A DNA stretch of 64,000 nt from Chromobotia macracanthus (taxonomy: Eukaryota; Chordata; Actinopteri; Cypriniformes; Botiidae), in contig JAZGTH010000019.1 of NCBI GenBank assembly GCA_036877525.1, positions 3,910,501 through 3,974,500 of the forward strand, written 5' to 3'. Below the pieces are notes generated by a model that searched no databases, had not been told where the DNA came from, and was given only the letters and a program-made list of their open reading frames with translations. The position numbers and the translations under genes are program-made. Positions 35,836 through 48,015 of this stretch are shown here, in pieces (position 1 is the stretch's first letter; every line of letters starts with the position of its first letter).

Positions 35836-38559
35836 TTAAAATGTCAGTGCTATGTTTTTGAACTGGCATGTATTTGTTATATAAAAGAAGTAAGTTAACT
35901 TCTCTTAAGATGACAAATGGTATACAATAATACAATAGATACAATAATCATTTTCAATACAATGCATATATTAAATATAATTGTATGAAGAATCAAAAAT
36001 ATAAATGTAGTTACTAAGAAAATTGGTTAATAAAACACATTTCAGAACTATATACAATGTTAAATCCTATAAAATCAGTTCCTGCGTCTTTAGCCCCCTT
36101 TGTCTACACAGGCATTGGTTCCCCATTGGTGTCAGAGTTACTGTGAGGAGCACATCTCTTCACAGAAGATTCACTGAAGGTCTCTGTGATTCTAAATTGG
36201 CCATCAGGTTGCAAGTTGTAGTTGAGAGTAGAACTGTCCAGTGCATGTCAAAATCTCTGCTTTATTTTCTGTACCAATATCAGGTTGTACATTGAAGCTG
36301 GTCAGTTCATGTGGTGATCAAAGGGTTCACCATGTTTTTTTGTACATGTTGTACATGTTTTTTTACTCTGCTCCACTGTGACCCAGCACCAGCAGACAGT
36401 CCAGCAGTGGACAGCTCAGGGAGACTGGCTATGTAGTGGAGTAAGATGGACTGTAGGAAGAGCTCTGGAAGTTCTGGAAGTTCCCTCCTACATTAGTCAT
36501 ATTCATACAGATTAATTAAAAATTAATTAAAAGCAGATTAATTAAAAATATGTTGTCATTAGCTATCAGCCACTACCCATAACTGTATGTGTGATCCAGA
36601 CTGCTGCTGCTGAGTGCTGGTGAAAGGACCTCTGAGTTTTCAGGCATTTAGAGGTTGACCTCGGCCTGTTTTTACTCCATCTAGCTGGTAATTTCTCAGT
36701 CTCTTAGATGGAAAAGTTTTCTTCTGAGACTGTTTCTCACAGTGCCATTTCTATTGTCCTAATTTTTGATAAATGTCAGTGCAGTAGGTAGGAGTTGTAA
36801 TACTTAACAATACAGACAAATACTTTTGTACCAATTTCTTTATACGCATCTAGCTCATAAAGCAAGTGTTAATAACAATTCATATATTATAATATTCTTT
36901 TGATTAGGATTATTTGTTGAAATATCTAAAGTAAAGATTGGAGATGGTTTTCAAGGTTATAATCATGAAATGATTGTCAACTTTTGTTTTGATCAGGCTT
37001 GCTTTCGCAATTATCAAATCAGCTCAATCAGCTATAATCAGCTGCTTTTATCAGCTATTCAGATGTTAATATAACTACTGTTTTCAAAAAGGTTGTATAG
37101 AATGTTGATATCAATTTGAAACTTGTTTTTGTAAACTCTTTTTCAGTGTCCAACAGAGGCAGTCAAAAATGTAGTTGAAGAGAAGAGCAAATTTTATAAC
37201 CAAAATTCAGAAATCAGATAAATCCAAAGTGTTCGCCAACTTTTTTATTTAATGCATAATTCTGTTTTTCCCAAATTGTAAGACGTTTCACAGTTTAAAT
37301 ATGGGACACAGCTACAGTTAAACAGCTCTCAGTCAGTATTTACAACCAGATTGCTCAGTGTTGGATTGGAGCCCTGGCTGGATAGAGCTTTTTCTGCTCA
37401 GCGCTATTGACTGCTCGCTGACACTCTTTTTGTCTGGATATGTTGAATGCACCACGACAGTGCATTATAATGATAGACAAGGCTTGTAAAATGGCCACTC
37501 TTAAATCACATTAAACATAGGAGGCCCAGCTGATGGCCTGGCAATATGGTAGGTTACATCCATTCTAGAGTATTGTTTTCATGTAAACAAAAGCTTTACA
37601 TATAAAGACATCTTAATATAAGTGTTCAAACCTACATCACTATTTTACTTTTGATCCAAAGAAAAATAATCTTGAATGCTTAAATAAAGATTGTAATTAT
37701 ATTAGTAGCCTTTATATTTTACACATAGAGGGTTGTTTATGGCCAGCTAATGTAGTGAGTTCACATAACCCCCAATGTCTTTTCCATAGCTAAATAAATT
37801 AACAAAGTCTGCAATATAAAGTCTGGCATTGGCAGTATATTGGCTTCAGTACCTAAATAAACTCTTTGAAGTCATAATAATAGTCTGTATAAGAATATCT
37901 ACAGGTATGAGCTTTACCATTTTGGTCAGTAATAATATAAATTTATTGATGTAGACAGATACACTTTACCTTTCAATTTGTAATTGCCAAAGCTGAAGAC
38001 TCACCTGGCCTTTGTTATTAAAAGCTGTGCCAAAAGGGTCCTTTTTAAGTGCTGGTGGGAAGAAACAAAATTGACAGTTTTAGTGTATTAGTAAGTATAT
38101 GATTACATTAGTAAGATGCCACTATATTATATTGAACATATTTAATCGCATCCCTCACTGTTCCGCATAAACACACAGATACTTACTGCCATAAATTCAT
38201 GCTTTATTATTACTGCAACATGTTTTTACAAAGCCTCTCCGCCCACATACAATGTCAAAGACATATATAATCTAATGCTCCATAAGAATGTAAGCTATAT
38301 TCTAGTGTAACTGAAATCTTGGGGCTGTAAAAGACTGTGGACATTGGATTACTGCCTCGGCCATTTAAGATCTCTGTCAGGCATAGCAGGCCTTAGAGAC
38401 GATCATTAAACAGACTGCATCCTTTATTATATTAGAGTACAGCGCCTTTCCCCAGTCACACTGGTACTGGAGAGACGTAGATGAGAGAAAGAGAGAGACT
38501 CTGATACTAAGGCACTAACTTTAGAGAAGCAAAATTAGAGAGGGGTTCTGCGTCAGGAA
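35836..38559. other. Intergenic, no gene recognised
   Basis: The segment 36100-36700 is less AT-rich than its surroundings and has a short patch where CAGATTAATTAAAAAT is repeated (36508-36523 and 36534-36549). Near 37015-37065 the octamer AATCAGCT recurs several times. I cannot assign a gene or a mobile element to any of it. Confidence 0.55.
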
Positions 38560-38730
38560 TGCATAAATTTGGCCGATGTTAGCAGGTCCTCAGGGACCCC
38601 CACAGCAATTACTATCAAAAGCGCTGTTTTATGTTGCCGCAATCCGCTTCCCCAGAGCCGCCCGCATGCCGCTCCTCATCACTGCTGTAATAAATCAATT
38701 TTCATCCTTCTGCCACCACTGCCACTTTAC
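38560..38730. other. Low-repeat, GC-richer stretch, candidate conserved non-coding element
   Basis: The stretch includes ATAAATTTGGCCGATGTTAG, ATGTTGCCGCAATCCGC and CTGTAATAAATCAATTTTC. Two overlapping + frames (76 and 118 codons) are open here because stops are rare in the GC-richer part; neither shows a domain or splice pattern. Non-coding conserved DNA is the better guess. Confidence 0.25.
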
Positions 38731-41700
38731 CAGTGTACACACACAGTCTCTCTCTCAGCTACTCATTCCCTGCATGGACTTCCTTTCTTCTTATACACAA
38801 ATGTGACACTGGTGTCCTGCCTAGCATACCAACTCACCATTACACACACATGGGTATGTCATTTAACTACGTACTTACAATTTTCATCCTCTAAATCTAC
38901 TTTAAACCTCACACAATCTTGTTGACATTGACGTCTGATTTAAAGTAAAACCAATTTGACTGATTTGTGGGACATTTTACAAATTTTATGAGGGCCCTTT
39001 TAAATGTCCTCACAATTTGTAAGACATTTTGAAACAAACAATTGTCCCTCATGTGTACGTCAACCTGAATTATTATTAGCATTCAAAATAGTCATTATTT
39101 TTTATTAGCATTAAAAAGCGTCATACAAAACATTAATAGTTCGTGTATTTGCCTGTAGGTTTTGGATAGAAACAATTGAAGTTACAAAGAGAAGAGTGTT
39201 TTATGCAATATGAAAGTTGAAATGACAGTTTAGTGACGTAAAGTGACTGTTTTGCTTGGCTAACTTCATCTCTACCTTATATGACATCTCAAATAGAAAT
39301 ACATTTACAATTTAACTAAAAACTCTACATTCAGTTCCTTTACCTTACAAAGCAGTAGTTTATGAATCAGTCTTAAACATCATTTTGGTCTACCACTAAT
39401 TAAAAACGTCTGCGGTGATTACAGCCCTGTCGCAAAGACATTTTCTATGACTGAGTGAATTTTTAATTAACAGAACGACGAGTACACCTAAAATGAGAAT
39501 TCTGAATTAAATATCCCAAACTGCAGCACGCTGAGCTTATAAGAGCAGGCTGTTGCTGCCTCAGACATTTAAATGTCAGGTTGGAGCTCAGAATAAGTGC
39601 CCTTATTGGCCTGAGCTTTGTTAGGTTGGATACATCTGCTTGATCCCAGGGTCCACTGCGGTATTTGAGGAATTGGGCTCTTTGCCTGCAGTGCTTATGA
39701 CAGGGCATCCGCTTGTTGAGAGTCTATCTGAGAAACTGAGAAACACAGGCACTCCCTGACTGCACTCCAACATGATGAGGATGGAGGCGATGGGTAGGCG
39801 GGGCTTTGCAGGCTCAGAGGAACAAACTTTGCAATTGCACAGTGTTCTGGGAAATGACAAAAGTTTCAGAATAAATTTCTATCCCCGAATCAGTCTTGCA
39901 AAGGCATTATTAGTGTTCCTGTCCAGAGACAGCATGTAATACATTCGGATGGGGAGATATAAATATGTATTTCATCCTTTAATACATTTATGAGTTGAAT
40001 TTACACTTTCTGTTTTCTCACAGCATTAATTATTAAGCACCCTAAATATAAGAGCTCAGAGCCAGTAAGGCATGCAGAATACAAGTATAGTAAATTTATG
40101 TTTCGTATTGTCTACTTGAATTAAAACCAAAAGGCCTCAGTTGATTCTCATCCCATGCTCTCTTAGCAGTACCTTTAAATGCACCTCTCTCTCTTTCTGG
40201 CTCTTGCACTGTCTCTCTCTCTCTCTCTCTCACTGTCGCTTCCCTTTTATGTTCTCATCCTTGCGTGTCAGCTTCTCCAACTGGGGGTACCACCATCCTC
40301 AGGTGGTCTTCTGAAAAAAACATGGTGAAGCAGAAAAACCATTACCTAAAAAAATGAAAACCAAAAGCCCCCTGCTGACTTACTGTTTGCTCTCAGTCCC
40401 CCACCAAGATGGCATATAAAAGCTCCTGTCCTGCTTGCCACTGCCACCCAAAACACTTCAGGGAAAACTGGGCCAACTTATGCATCTGGAATTCAAGAAT
40501 AATTTCAGGAATAATCAACCACTTTCCAGAAGTCCATCTCAAAGGTGCAGGCGAAAGCACTTACAAAGTGCTGTAATTACCCCTCTCCTTCTTTCTTTCT
40601 GTTCCTTTTTTGGATACATTTGAAGAAAACAAATCTCTCACCATGGGGAAGGGCCTGTGGTGTGTTTTACAAGTGGCTCATGCTACAGCTATCAAATTGA
40701 TCTAAAGTGAAGAAGTGCTGCTGCATAAACCATTAAACTCACCCAGAGAGACGTTTGCATCTCATCTCTCCCTTGAGGCATTATGCTCTATCTATTACTC
40801 TTCCTCTTTCCACCCTCCATCTTTCTTTCTTGCAGTAAAGCCAAAAGAACAAACTTCTCCTCTTGCTCAATCTTTGGTCAATTCACCTGGTGGCCATAAA
40901 CCAAAGTGGTCTGATAGTCTGGAACGTCACACTTTCTTCACCAGTCCTAAACCCTTGCTCTGCACATGTCTAGACCACAGCTACTAATGTATGACTCCCC
41001 TAAGGTGTTCAACGTGTAAGATGGGCTGCTATTTGAACTGATGACCCTAGGTGGTGACACTAGGTGGCACACTTTTGAATCTCCTGATTGTCTTTTATAG
41101 CTATCAATTCTGTTTAGTTTAAATATAGTCTTGAACAATTCGACTTTTGACTAGGGCTATCTGATGTAAAGCGATCGCTTGTATTGTATTGTTTGTTTAG
41201 GTGCTGTTTAGGGGTGGGGTTAAACAGCACTGGTGTGAAGAACACACTGTAAAAGATTGTATAGAAACACATAGTTCATATGCAGAAAATATGCAGACTA
41301 CATTAGCCAAGTCAGCTAGTCAGATTAGTGCTTAGATCAAGAAAGTATTCTCTAGTTTTGTATGCAATATGAACCAGACAGCCAGCAAACAAACTGTGAC
41401 TGCTAATAGTTTAAATAGAACGTTGTAGAATAGAAGCGATGTTATCGTTTGATTGGTCACTTTAAGTGATCATTTTTTCTCATGAGTGACTTTTCAGTTT
41501 GGTTGTTGCATTTATAGCGTAAGTGAAACTTCATAATTATCTTTAATTTTAAGTTGTTTAATTCCTTATGAGTTATTTAATTTCTGTGCTGTACCTGCTT
41601 GCATTTAGGGTCAATAAATGTTGTTTGGATGCTCCTTAATTTGGTGTGACAAATTGCTCTCACTGCCTAGTCAGTTTAACCAGGTGCCGCAGAGTTGTAT

Positions 41701-42769
41701 ATTTTTTACTAACTCTGTTATTGAAGTCTTTATTTTAATGTGTTTAAACAAATGAGTTATTTTGAGTGAGAAGTTTAATGTTTATAGGAATAATGTTTAA
41801 CAGTAGTTTGCAATCTTGAGTTTGGGTTTAAGACAACAAACATTTAATAATAATTAATGATTATGTCTCAGCTTGCAGTAGTAGCAGTTATATTTAGAAA
41901 CTAATTAAAGAGCTGAGACGTTCCTGTAGTGTTTTTTCACTTTAGTATATTAAAGAAAACAAACTATTGTTATTAGACCTTGTGACATAAATATTCAGTA
42001 TTATTTTGATATTTTAAAGAATGTATTCAAAACCAATCACACGTACTGATATAAAATAATATTTGATTGTACTAAAATACTATTATATACAGTTTGTCCA
42101 TGTAAAGTCTCATATATGGAGACATTTTACAGCCCATATCCCATTTCACAGACTGTCACATCTGTGTATGTTGTCAGGAGACTGCTCAGTTGGAGCTCAG
42201 GGGTCAATCTGAGGCCTGTTAAACTGGCATGCATCTTCCACATAAAGAAGATTGATCCTCAGTGTTCTCTTCAAGACGACCAGCCTTACTAAAACACAAC
42301 TTAACCTGAACACACAGGACTGCCTGGCTAGTATATCTGCCACCTGGAGTCACATTAACCACTAACGTTTTTACAGGAGCTGTTTGTAAATGTCAGGATT
42401 GATAAGACTGTGGGAGACTTGACTGGAAACTTCTGCCATAGCTCAGCCCATCAGTGCTTCCCCACTGACCTATAGTCATAAATTGTCTAAATCTGAATAG
42501 TGGTCGTAACACAGAGCCTATGTGCTGTCTTAGATACATCCATATATCTTGGTTTGTGAATTGTGCCATGAAAGACAGCCATCAAGAGAGACTAATGTAT
42601 TACAATAGTGTCTATAAGTAAATGATCAATTTTAGCTAATCTAACTTACTTGAATCTACACAATATATAGGCTTTGTTCAAACTGCAAACAAATTCGATT
42701 TGGTCTTTATTATGATGTCACAGACTTTCCCATTCATGGGTGTTTTTCCTGTACTGCTAACAAAAAAAC
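38731..42769. other. Intergenic, no gene recognised
   Basis: It contains a (TC)10 run at 40212-40231. The segment 39460-39860 is low in repeats and includes GGTAGGCGGGGCTTTGCAGG; it may be regulatory. The part 41150-42100 is strongly AT-rich. No exon is supported anywhere in this stretch. Confidence 0.55.
40212..40231. repeat. (TC)10 microsatellite
   Basis: A perfect TC run between CTGCACTG-like sequence and ACTGTCGC. Simple repeat. Confidence 0.9.
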
Positions 42770-43150
42770 TAAATGGATTTGGGTCAGATATGGAAAATAA
42801 TCAGCATTATTTATCTTGGTAGCTTGCGTCAATTACCGAATCCTTTGTCACCTTTGTATTTACTCAGTGTTAGTAAATGGGCACGATTAAAAGAAACTTT
42901 GAGTGCATTTTGCGTGCTGCAGTGCTGGATTAAACACATATTCCTCCTAGCACGAGTCGCTATAATTGAAATTAGTCATAGAGGAAATATGGATTAACTC
43001 ACGCCGACCGGCCTTCTCAAGCGGAGCAGGTGTGAAATTGTTGAGAAAATGGCGGCTGTGCCTTCCCTGCTTCGCCACCCTGGGCAGCAGCGTGTAGAGA
43101 GAAACCAATTAACTCACTCTGGGTCAGCCATGACGGACGTGGCGACTCAA
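42770..43150. other. Low-repeat stretch, candidate conserved non-coding element
   Basis: The sequence is free of simple repeats and has TCAGCATTATTTATCTTGG, GCGTCAATTACCG, ATAATTGAAATTAGTC and CCAATTAACTCACTC, mixed with GC-richer pieces such as GCCGACCGGCC and AAAATGGCGGCTG (a YY1-like core at about 43048-43057). A + frame of 74 codons (42773-42997) shows no family features. Enhancer-like texture only. Confidence 0.27.
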
Positions 43151-44989
43151 TGGTCGTAACAAGTCAAACTTGGGCCCCCTGTGCCAAATCTAAGTTGAAG
43201 TTAACTGAGATTATACAACTGTTGTATGACACTCATTATATTTTTGATAAACCATTGATAAATATTTCACGCTCTTTACTTTCTCTCCAAGGCACTTTTG
43301 CCGATATTGAAATGTCAGGTCTGTACTTTAGGAAACAAAAAGAAAAACAAGGAGACAAGGTATCAAGGAGAAAAACTGTCCCATCACTCATTTTCTCAAT
43401 TGCATCTGTACATCACAGAAATCTCTAGACACATGCTCTAGACAACTCTCTGTTTCAATTTACAATGACTGATGTCTTTAAAGACTTTGTTTGAGTCGTC
43501 CGCTGTGTATTTGATATGCGTGTCATATCAAAATGCAGCAAGACATTTGATATTATATTTTTGATTGCCTTGTTTTGAAGGTGAAATCAAGATGGTTTGA
43601 AAGGCAGTTCATAATGAAGGTTCTCCATGCGTTATTTCAAGCATATCCAACATTCCATGAGTTTCAGATGTGGATGCCTGTGCCGTTGCCATTGAATGCC
43701 AGGCAGCGTGTGTATGAAGCGTGACAGTGATGTCATGTTTTATTGCAGCTGCAGTACTCTAATATCTTCATGGCTTTATACGGTAATTTCCTGGAAACTT
43801 CTTTGTCCCATCCACCTAAAGAGTTAGGATATAGTCACGGATCAAGATTTTCTGTCTTAGGGGTATGGGGGAGTGTGCATGCATGCAAAACGCAACCTTA
43901 GTGATACTTCAATAGATAGACTAGAATATATTCACAGGCAATTTTGTTGTTGTTGTTTAGTAACTCCAGTCTGAAAAAGATTCATGTCTTCCATTATCGG
44001 AGAGGTAAGGATGTTCAAAGATGCGGGAATTTTTCAAATCACACGGTTTTGTAGCTGATAAAAGAATGAGGGCAAATAAATAAACTGAAATGGGAATGAA
44101 AACGGGGGTAAAACCTCGCTCATTTGAGCTTTTTTGACTACCGTTCCGTGCAAATTGTAATGTCATGTGCATTTAAATGTTTGTGAAAAACATTCGCTGG
44201 AAATTCTTGCATGAAGGAACTGGCGTAATTAGATTATACATTCACCAAACATCTCAAAACAAATTTAAATTTATATTCATTCCTCTCCTCAGAGTTTAGA
44301 GTAGAATTCTGTATGTTCAGGGGTCAATATACAGATTGTGCCCATTGAGTTTGTTCTTAAAATACAGATGTATTCAAGAGCAGCTTGTTCATATTTCCTC
44401 TCAGATGACACTGGCCAATGAAAAAACAGATTTCTGTGATTTGTTGATGGCCCTGTTTTTCAAACTGAAGTCAAGATTCAAGATTTTTATTCTCATTTGC
44501 ATATTTACTTATATAAACATATAACCTGTGTGGAAAGTCCAGGTATTTTATCTGCTGGCCAAATGCTTTCAGCACCTGAATCATCTGAATGGAGGCAGCA
44601 CAAGCGAGAACCTGACATATGATGTATGAAGCAATCTCCCAATCATTCAAAAGCTGTTTTAGTATCTTAAGAGGTTTTTAATGTAATAATATCACCTGCT
44701 ATCTAAGCTAATGCTTTAATCGATACCAACATGTTCATACCCCTTCAAAATGTGCTGATCTTCATATCTTCATGAGCAGATCTTCATATATTACATGCAA
44801 TGATTTTTAGCCAGCCAGACACTTGGTATGTATTTGCCCCTGATGCATGGCTTAGTGGAGGGAAGTGAGGGTAGATAAACTATCTGAAGTGTATTTGTGA
44901 TAATCTGAGCAGGTGTCATAACATGCTACAATGGACAAAGATCAATTGCTTTTGCTGAGCAGACTTATACAGAAAATGACAATGGGGAC
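43151..44989. other. Intergenic, no gene recognised
   Basis: No exon is supported. An ATTTGCAT octamer lies at 44495-44502 and a (TTG)n patch near 43943-43957. A segment near 43680-43790 (TGATGTCATG, a CRE-like site, and TTGCAGCTGCAGTA) is low in repeats and may be regulatory. Confidence 0.52.
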
Positions 44990-45240
44990 AGTATAGCAGA
45001 CTAGCCATCTGGAGCTGCTTGTAAATTCCTGCTGGGCTGATCCACCTGTGGGACGCCAATGTATTACATTTATTTGCATATTTAATCCTGGCTCAGGCAA
45101 TCTGACTTGTTTTGCCACATAATTCAGGCAATAATTGTGAGGGAATGTCAATAAATATGAGCTCCAACTGTTGCCGGGCCCAAGCCCTGTGGTCCATTCT
45201 GTCACAGGTTTAGCTGCACACAGACACAAGTTATGTTACC
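44990..45240. other. Low-repeat stretch with octamer, candidate conserved non-coding element
   Basis: The POU octamer ATTTGCAT is at 45072-45079 inside TTTATTTGCATATTTAATCC, with TCAATAAATATGAGCTCC and CAGGCAATAATTG nearby. The sequence has balanced composition and no repeats. A - strand frame of 95 codons crosses it without any domain. This is a reasonable enhancer candidate, but unproven. Confidence 0.28.
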
Positions 45241-47668
45241 TGTCAGAAATCATGTGTTAGTATAATAATGGAGAAGATAATTATATGAATAACTATTTAA
45301 AGGTTGGGCTTACAATTTGGGGGATATATTATGATATTTCTTATATAAATATAATAATCCACAATTTAAAATGATTGTTTAAAATTATTAGTAATTAAGA
45401 CAATTGGCAGTTTTGATCTTATTGATTGTTTAATTTTATTTGCACATCTACAAGTTTCTATTTCATATGGAATCATACACAAGAGCTCATTTCATTTTTT
45501 ATTAGCTGTGGCAGAGCTTTAAATGGAATAGACACTTAAGCTTTAGTAAAAAAAGAAGGCAGTGTGTCAGATCCTATTTTACTCAATTTTTCTGCTGAAT
45601 TTTACATCACAGACTGCAGTGTGTCTCAGTAGACTTCAAAGCTAGACAGTCTTCCCACATTCTGCCTTAAACTGCTTCTAAAACTGGTTTAGCAATTTCT
45701 CAAAAAATGTCCTTTAGGATCTTCACCGAGCTCTATGCATGGTACGTTCATAAAAGTCATTTTAACTTTACCACCATTTTACCAGCCCTGTCCCTGTTAA
45801 GCAATAACATAGATTTTATCAGCACATTATTGTTATTTAAAAATATTGTCTCTGGTTTACATATAAATGAGTGGAAGCTAGCAATTGCGCAACCAGTTTT
45901 CCCAGAATACACAATTCCTAATTTTACAAGCCATTCCTGTGCATGACAAATAGGTGAAGAGAATTTCTATTTATTTATGTAATTATTTATTCCCCCCAAA
46001 ATGTCTTACAAAAAGCACTGGTTGGAAAGAAATTGAGATTCACACGACAACGTAGCCAGTGAGCAAAACATTACCCTACCCTTCAATAAAAATTGTATTT
46101 CTGTGTTCAATAGAAATGTTAAAGAATATCTGTGAATGTTCTGCAGGAAGGCTTCATGGTGTTTTTTTATTGGGACCATTCTCGTTTTTTCTTACCTGTT
46201 TGCATACATTCCTCCATCTGTTGTTTGTATAGAAGCAATATCACACTCCCAATTGTGCTGTCATGGCTGTATATCAGCATGCGGTGATGACATCACTGCC
46301 GTTAATGCCATAACACTGCTTGTGTGATATTGCTTTGCTATATACTTCTTAGTATCCTGCAGGGAAAGTGTAATGCAGGCTCAACCGTCTACTTTTGAAT
46401 GAAATTACATTGATCTTTCTCGCTGGCTTTGTGCTGTCTGAAGGTTGAATCTCTTCGACTGTCTTATAGGTGTTTTAGACTCAATATTCTGAAGCATAAC
46501 CACCCAGGTGTGTTATCAGTTTACCTTATTCACAGCTGCAGTGCACTATAGACATGTTCTTTTTACTGTAGTAATTGATTTAAACGCAACCTTGAAAGAA
46601 GTGCAAAGAAAATGTGTAAATGTTTCCTTACCTGTTAGGACTGCAATAAGACAGAGAGAAAAAACATCACCATAGCCATGACAAGAATTGTTTTTCTGGG
46701 AATAAACTGAAGAGTGCTTAACAGAGATCTTTGCAGAGATGGAAAATGTGTTGTCATGTTTTCTCAGGGAATACAAGCTGCTTTTGTGCCACATTATTAG
46801 TGCTGTCTGATAATCTGCTTTAGTCACTCCATTGTTATCAACCCAGTGTCAACCTGAATGATTCAGGTGGAGTCATACATATCTGTGATCATTCCATTCC
46901 AACTGTGCTCACATTGCTGTGCATGTTGGAGAAGCCAGGCAGAACTGAAGGTAGATTAAATCAGAAGATTTTAACTGTGTTCTCAGAACGAAGGTGTTTT
47001 TTCCTCATAAATTCAAGCTTGATGTCACCTTTTTGTGGTGTATTGTCACATGTGCTTTAAATATTGTTATATTATACACTTTATTGGTTAGGTTCAGGGG
47101 TAGGGCTATTGAAAATATATAATCTGTCTCTGTACTCCTGATATACTTTTGCTAGCTTGCACACCTCACTCTCTGATCTAACAGTTTTATGTCTATATGA
47201 TTGTCTTTATGTCTTTTATGAATTGTGGTGATCTGTATTTATACACCTTGTAAATGAGGACAGGATCAAGCAGTGAGTCTGCTGGTACACTATAAAACAA
47301 ATCCAAGATAAGTATGAAGTAATTGTTATATCATTGTTCAGTGGTAGCACTCAAGTTGATTTACCATAGAAAGATTAAAGCTTTGAGAACAAATTGCACA
47401 AGTGGTTTGGTATGACTTCAGTTTTCACACTGTGCCCCTCATTCTTCACCTGTCATGGTTTCTCTCGTCTCACATCTTCACCACAGTACATGAATGTTCA
47501 TAATGAATTATTCAAAAGTTCCATTAAATCTGTTGAGAAAACTCTTTAACACTACAAAGGAAGTAGTAGAAATCATTTGTACTGATGTACCCACTGTTAG
47601 GAACAGGAAAGCCTGATGTAGCTTGATTGAAAAGCCCTTTAGTTTCAAGTTTTCTTAAAGCAAGACCT

Positions 47669-47669
<1 letters not shown>
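45241..47669. other. Intergenic, no gene recognised
   Basis: AT-rich DNA with chance frames. No mobile element or simple repeat of note is visible before the (GACA)n run at 47670. Confidence 0.55.

Positions 47670-47696
<27 letters not shown>
47670..47696. repeat. (GACA)n microsatellite
   Basis: About seven GACA units, followed by AACAGATAGATC and then GTCTATC, so the repeat decays into a GATA/TATC inverted patch. Confidence 0.9.
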
Positions 47697-47703
<7 letters not shown>

Positions 47704-47899
47704 TAGATCGATTGTCTATCTTTAAATCTATAGTCTATAATGTGGCTTTGACAAGTCTATCATATTACAAAGAGATGTACTTTCCCCATCGTCAGCCTGA
47801 AGGTATTTTGATGAGACTCACTGGCTAATATGACACTTTGTTGTTGTTGTGTTTTTTGTGTGTTTAGGCATAGCCTAATTATATGTCTTAAATATTGAT

Positions 47900-48015
47900 A
47901 AAATGTACAACTTAAAAGTCGCTTTGGATTAAAGCGACTTTTAAGTTATAAATGTAACTTTGTAACTTAGAAATGTAACCATAAATGTAACCAAATATGT
48001 AAATGTAAATTTCTA
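47900..48015 (+). mobile_element. Rearranged LINE/SINE 3' tail with tail-derived repeats
   Basis: GTCGCTTTGGATTAAAGCG (from 47919) is the shared LINE/SINE tail seen at 19350 and 31660, but the expected GTCTGCTAAATG is missing. In its place is the inverse of the upstream bases, making a perfect hairpin (47909-47947). After it, AAATGTAAC-like units recur to about 48015, which looks like expansion of the AAATGTA tail repeat. No tRNA head or LINE body is recognisable upstream. Confidence 0.7.
47909..47947. repeat. Perfect inverted repeat, 17-bp arms, 5-nt loop
   Basis: The left arm AACTTAAAAGTCGCTTT (47909-47925) and right arm AAAGCGACTTTTAAGTT (47931-47947) are exact complements around GGATT. 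The loop and inner stem are the conserved GCTTTGGAT..AAAGCG of the LINE/SINE tail. Confidence 0.95.

Noticed and set aside
38569..38925. 118-codon frame on the + strand
   Set aside because: No domain, no splice borders, cysteine/serine/histidine-rich random look; better read as GC-richer non-coding DNA.
47670..47700. CRISPR-like regular repeats
   Set aside because: It is a tetranucleotide microsatellite without spacers; no CRISPR array is present anywhere in the window.
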